NCBI RefSeq assembly: GCF_027595985.1
Contig: NC_073305.1
Span: forward strand, 164,437,184-164,501,183
Direction of reading: 5' to 3'
Source of the DNA: Sorex araneus
Lineage: Eukaryota > Chordata > Mammalia > Eulipotyphla > Soricidae
DNA: 64,000 nucleotides
In this document: in pieces, positions 60,843 to 64,000 of the stretch
Position numbering within the stretch: position 1 is the stretch's first letter
Layout: every line of letters starts with the position of its first letter
Made by a program: the position numbers and the translations under genes
The notes under the pieces: model-generated
Told to the model about the DNA's origin: nothing
What the model saw: the letters and a program-made list of their open reading frames with translations, nothing else
The model's database searches: none

Positions 60843-63125
60843 CATTATCTGTTGTGCAGTAAAGCTATTCAGGATGAACATTAACAGTTACATTAATTTA
60901 GTTTTATTTGATAGAATTGTAAATCAAATGCACACGTTCTCTTTAATGCTTAAACCCATTTCCATTGTAAGGATAAAAAAGGGAAGTGTTCCTTTCTGGG
61001 CATGCCTGCAGCTAACTCACGGGATCACCCAGCCATAAAAGCAAGCAGAATTTATTTTCCCTTCAAACACATGGTCTGTTGATTCCTTTCAACTTTTGTT
61101 TGCATATTAAACTCACAGACTTCTGAGAGGGCATGATCTATTATAAAACAATATACATATTGTTCTCCCTAAATCAAACAGTAACTGAATCACAGAGGAA
61201 AACATTCAGCCTTCCTCACTTCTGAATTGTTTCACAATTTTTTTCGGTGTTTGTTGGAACACTAGAGCAGCATAAATTTCCAATGTGTGACAAAGGCAGA
61301 TCAGAGCAATGCACTAAAAATATTGTGTGCGCTTTCCTGTCCAGCAGGCAATATTCTTTTCCTTGAACTCCTAATACCAAGAGTTTCTTTGCTAATAAGT
61401 AGATTTACAATCAGGATGCTTCACCTCTAGGACCTGTCCTAGCCCTCCAGACTGTTCAGTCACTTTCATTTAGGGTACAGACACTATTTTGCCATAAGTC
61501 AGAAGTCCTACCATCTGAACCATACCAGGCAGAACTGTAATCAAGAAGTAGATTGTCTACCTATCTGGTCAGATCTGTCTGGTTGATACCAATTCTCTTT
61601 TCCAGTTCCTTCAGACTCCTATACCAACTCCAGGATAGGGTCCTGAGATTCAAAAGGACAGCTCTATTCAGGGTGGTTCCTGGATCAATTCCTGAATTCC
61701 AAGAGAAAATTGTTTCCTTTCAATCATTGAGTGAGTTGAGGCTTCCAGAGATTGCCAATTAAATGAAAGTCTTTAGCTTAAAGCATGGATTTATACCTCC
61801 AAAGCTAATAGAAATGATTTGTTTCCATAAGCCAAAGGAGTACTTGCCTTGCATTGTTGATGCCCTGAGTTCAATCACTAACACCATAATAAATAAATAA
61901 TATCAACCAAAGTATCTAATATAACAATAAACATAAGTACATTTGGATACCTGGGGTAGCATCACTATAGTTATTCACTCTCACTTTCTCAAATATATGA
62001 TTGTTTAATATGGAGAGAGAGAGAGAATATCTAGTACATTTTGGTTACTATGTTACATTTTAGGCATTTAACAGTAAACAAAGCTGGTGTAAGTATTTCT
62101 CTATTTCCCTTTTAACTTTTAAACTATTTGTACTAGAAATGGTGGTCAGACCTTTGTCAGACAGTGATCAGCACAATGATTATGTCCAAGATTCTGAAGA
62201 AGGATGTAATAGTCTATACAGGTGAGATAGAAGAAGAGGAAGAATGAAGAAAGGTGGGGGGAGAAAGATAAAGAGAAAGTGGGAGGAGAAGAGAGCTAGG
62301 ATTGGGGGGTGAGTTTATTCTAATGAGAGAGAAAATAAAGAAAAGAATGTACAGCCAAAAACCAAAAATAGAAAGAAAAATAGAGAACTGTGGCTGCACA
62401 GAATCAGTCCAGAGGTACATATCAAGGCAAGAAAGGTCAGTGTCAACAAACATTAAAAAGACCAGGAAGCGAAGGGCTTGTCCAAGGCATTATAAAAGGA
62501 GACTGGGTAGGAGAGGAAGAGCAGAAACTGGCAATAAAACAAACTATACTGTTGAAGGTTTCAGGAAGGGTGTTGGGAGGGCCTAGCACCTCATCCACTT
62601 CTCTCACCTGGCTGTTTTCCACTCATTATTCAGGGCCAAGTTTAAGTGGCGCTGCCACGGGGAGGTTCCCAACTCAACCAGCACTCTGTGCTCCAGCAAA
62701 CATGGCGTAGCAGTGGCCATACTCTTTCTTAACCAGTAAACAGCAGCAACCCGGTCTGATCAGCTTAAGCAGAAGAGGCCATTTTCCAGAAGGATATCTG
62801 ATCACTCATAGAATTTTCAAGGAAAAGCTGAAGAACTAGGCTTGGAAAACAGAAGAGATCTGAAGGAGACAGATCACTGAGGGAACAGTGGAAGGTTACA
62901 TCTCTAGGTGAGGGGTAAGTTAATCAACCATCTGACACGCTTGCATCATCCCCGTCATTGTCTCCAGAGGAAGAGTACAAAATCATCATCGTGATTTTGT
63001 GAGTTGTCCCTGTTAATATGTCCCTGTTGTATTAGTGAATTAGTGCAGGAGTGAATCCCAGAGTTTTCCCTGCTTTATTTTGCTAAATTGTTGGGGACAA
63101 ATTATACGTGTAAAGAATTGCTAAA
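60837..63125. other. 2.3 kb gene-free stretch
   Basis: A SINE fragment lies at about 61825-61900 ('tacttgccttgcattgttga', 'gagttcaatcactaacacc'). A purine-rich stretch spans 62225-62360. No exon was found. Confidence 0.4.
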
Positions 63126-63229
63126 ATCTTGTTTTGGCAGCACATACGGTAAAATTGTGGGAGATGCAGAAGAGATGGGCATGGTCCCAGTACAAGGAAA
63201 GCATGCAAATTCATGAAGCCTTGAAAAAG
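63126..63229 (+). pseudogene. U6 small nuclear RNA pseudogene
   Basis: 'ggcagcacatacggtaaaat', 'atgcagaagagatgggcatg' and 'gcaaattcatgaagcctt' follow U6 RNA across its whole length. Substitutions fall in the 5' stem, the ACAGAGA-like box (here gcagaaga) and the 3' region, so it cannot be functional. An A-rich end follows. No TATA/PSE promoter pair is visible upstream. Confidence 0.92.
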
Positions 63230-63564
63230 AAACCCTGGGATTCTAGCATTTTCGTAGAGCTAAGACTAAAAAGTGGACACCTTTGTAGCTACTGCTGAAC
63301 CATGATTTTGAAGACTCTCGAGTAAGCTTCTGAGTCTTTTTCTTCCTTTTCTCTAATCTCAGTTACAACTAAGAAGTTGCTTTTCTCTATAATTTACCAC
63401 ATTGGTTATTCTCAATAGCTACGCAGCATTGCTATCTTGCCTATCTTTCTATTACATTTACAATTTTCTGTGACATGCTTTGAGCTTATTATCATAATTT
63501 TGTGAGTCATCCCTGTTAATGTGAAAACCCGAAGTGTGTTTACTTCCACAACTTTACTTGTTTT

Positions 63565-63990
63565 TTTTTAAAAAGAACATTTTATTTAATGAAATAACTG
63601 ATTTAAAAAGTTGTTGATAGTTGAGTTTTAGGCGTATATCAACATATTTCAACACCAGTCCCACCACTGCCAACTTCCCTCCACCATGTTCCTATAATCC
63701 ATTCTCCCCTGGCCCTCGTCCCACCTGCTACCTTGATAGGCACGTTACTATGTTTGGTGATGGCAGCTTTCCAGTACTATTAAGTCCGTGCTTTGGATAT
63801 ATAACTATACCACTCTCTCACATCACCAGTCTGACAGAAGTCCCAATCTCTGTTCCCCCATTGCTTTTCCTTTTTCATCTTCTTCTCCCCCTTCCCCCTG
63901 CTTGATTTCTTTCCTTCTCTATCCTTCTTCTCCTCAACTCTGAGGTCAAGGGTGATATAAGCATCCCCCCTTTACTACATTACATTTCTT
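63565..63990 (-). repeat. L1 3' end, diverged
   Basis: A T-rich start, 'acatttcaacaccagtcccac'-like words, 'tccctccaccatgttcctat' and 'agaagtcccaatctctgttc' are the reversed L1 3' UTR of an older subfamily. It runs to the window edge. Confidence 0.6.
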
Positions 63991-64000
63991 CATCCAATTA

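Noticed and set aside
62302-62710. Lys/Arg-rich frames of about 100 codons on the plus strand
   Set aside because: A purine-rich stretch with no conserved motif, overlapping each other in two frames.

Overview
This is a mammalian genomic window, and everything recognisable points to a shrew (family Soricidae, probably Sorex-like). The evidence is a dense population of one tRNA-derived SINE with an RNA polymerase III A/B-box head, a fixed body and an A-rich tail. I recognise it from memory as the shrew SOR-type SINE. More than fifty copies or fragments occur, in both orientations and at many ages. Several have perfect 12-17 bp target-site duplications (TSDs). Codon use, splice signals, a CpG island, L1 3' ends with AATAAA and long microsatellites all fit a eukaryotic nuclear chromosome. 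There are no operons, ribosome binding sites or CRISPR arrays.

The one protein-coding gene I can support is PERP (p53 apoptosis effector related to PMP22, a four-span membrane protein), on the minus strand. Its three coding exons are 30052-29839, 19953-19813 and 16517-16291. They join with consensus GT-AG splice sites and compatible phases into a 193-residue protein, the length I recall for human PERP. Exon 1 lies in a strong CpG island (about 29725-30370) that holds a GC-rich minisatellite just upstream of the ATG. The last exon continues into a roughly 1.2 kb repeat-poor 3' UTR that probably ends at an AATAAA at 15103-15098. Intron 1 is 9.9 kb and intron 2 is 3.3 kb; both carry SINEs, old L1 pieces and a 414 bp (GAAA)n tract.

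Left of PERP (1-15075) is gene-free 3' flank made of SINEs, L1 3' ends, a 22 bp minisatellite and a possible retroviral remnant. Right of it (30.4-64 kb) is gene-free 5' flank: L1 3' ends, MIRs, microsatellites, several SINE subfamilies, and two small nuclear RNA pseudogenes (U2-like at 60.1 kb, U6-like at 63.1 kb). I saw no other gene in the flanks.

No undescribed functional system is evident. The more interesting signals are repeat biology. They are a composite repeat family that shares its tail with the SINE (10.5, 40.7 and 60.2 kb), a second long-bodied SINE variant (45.6 and 56.1 kb, perhaps 41.7 kb), a SINE with an internal inversion flanked by a TSD inside an L1, a 72 bp L1 insertion with a perfect TSD, several near-perfect inverted repeats, and apparent clustering of PERP substitutions in the first extracellular loop.
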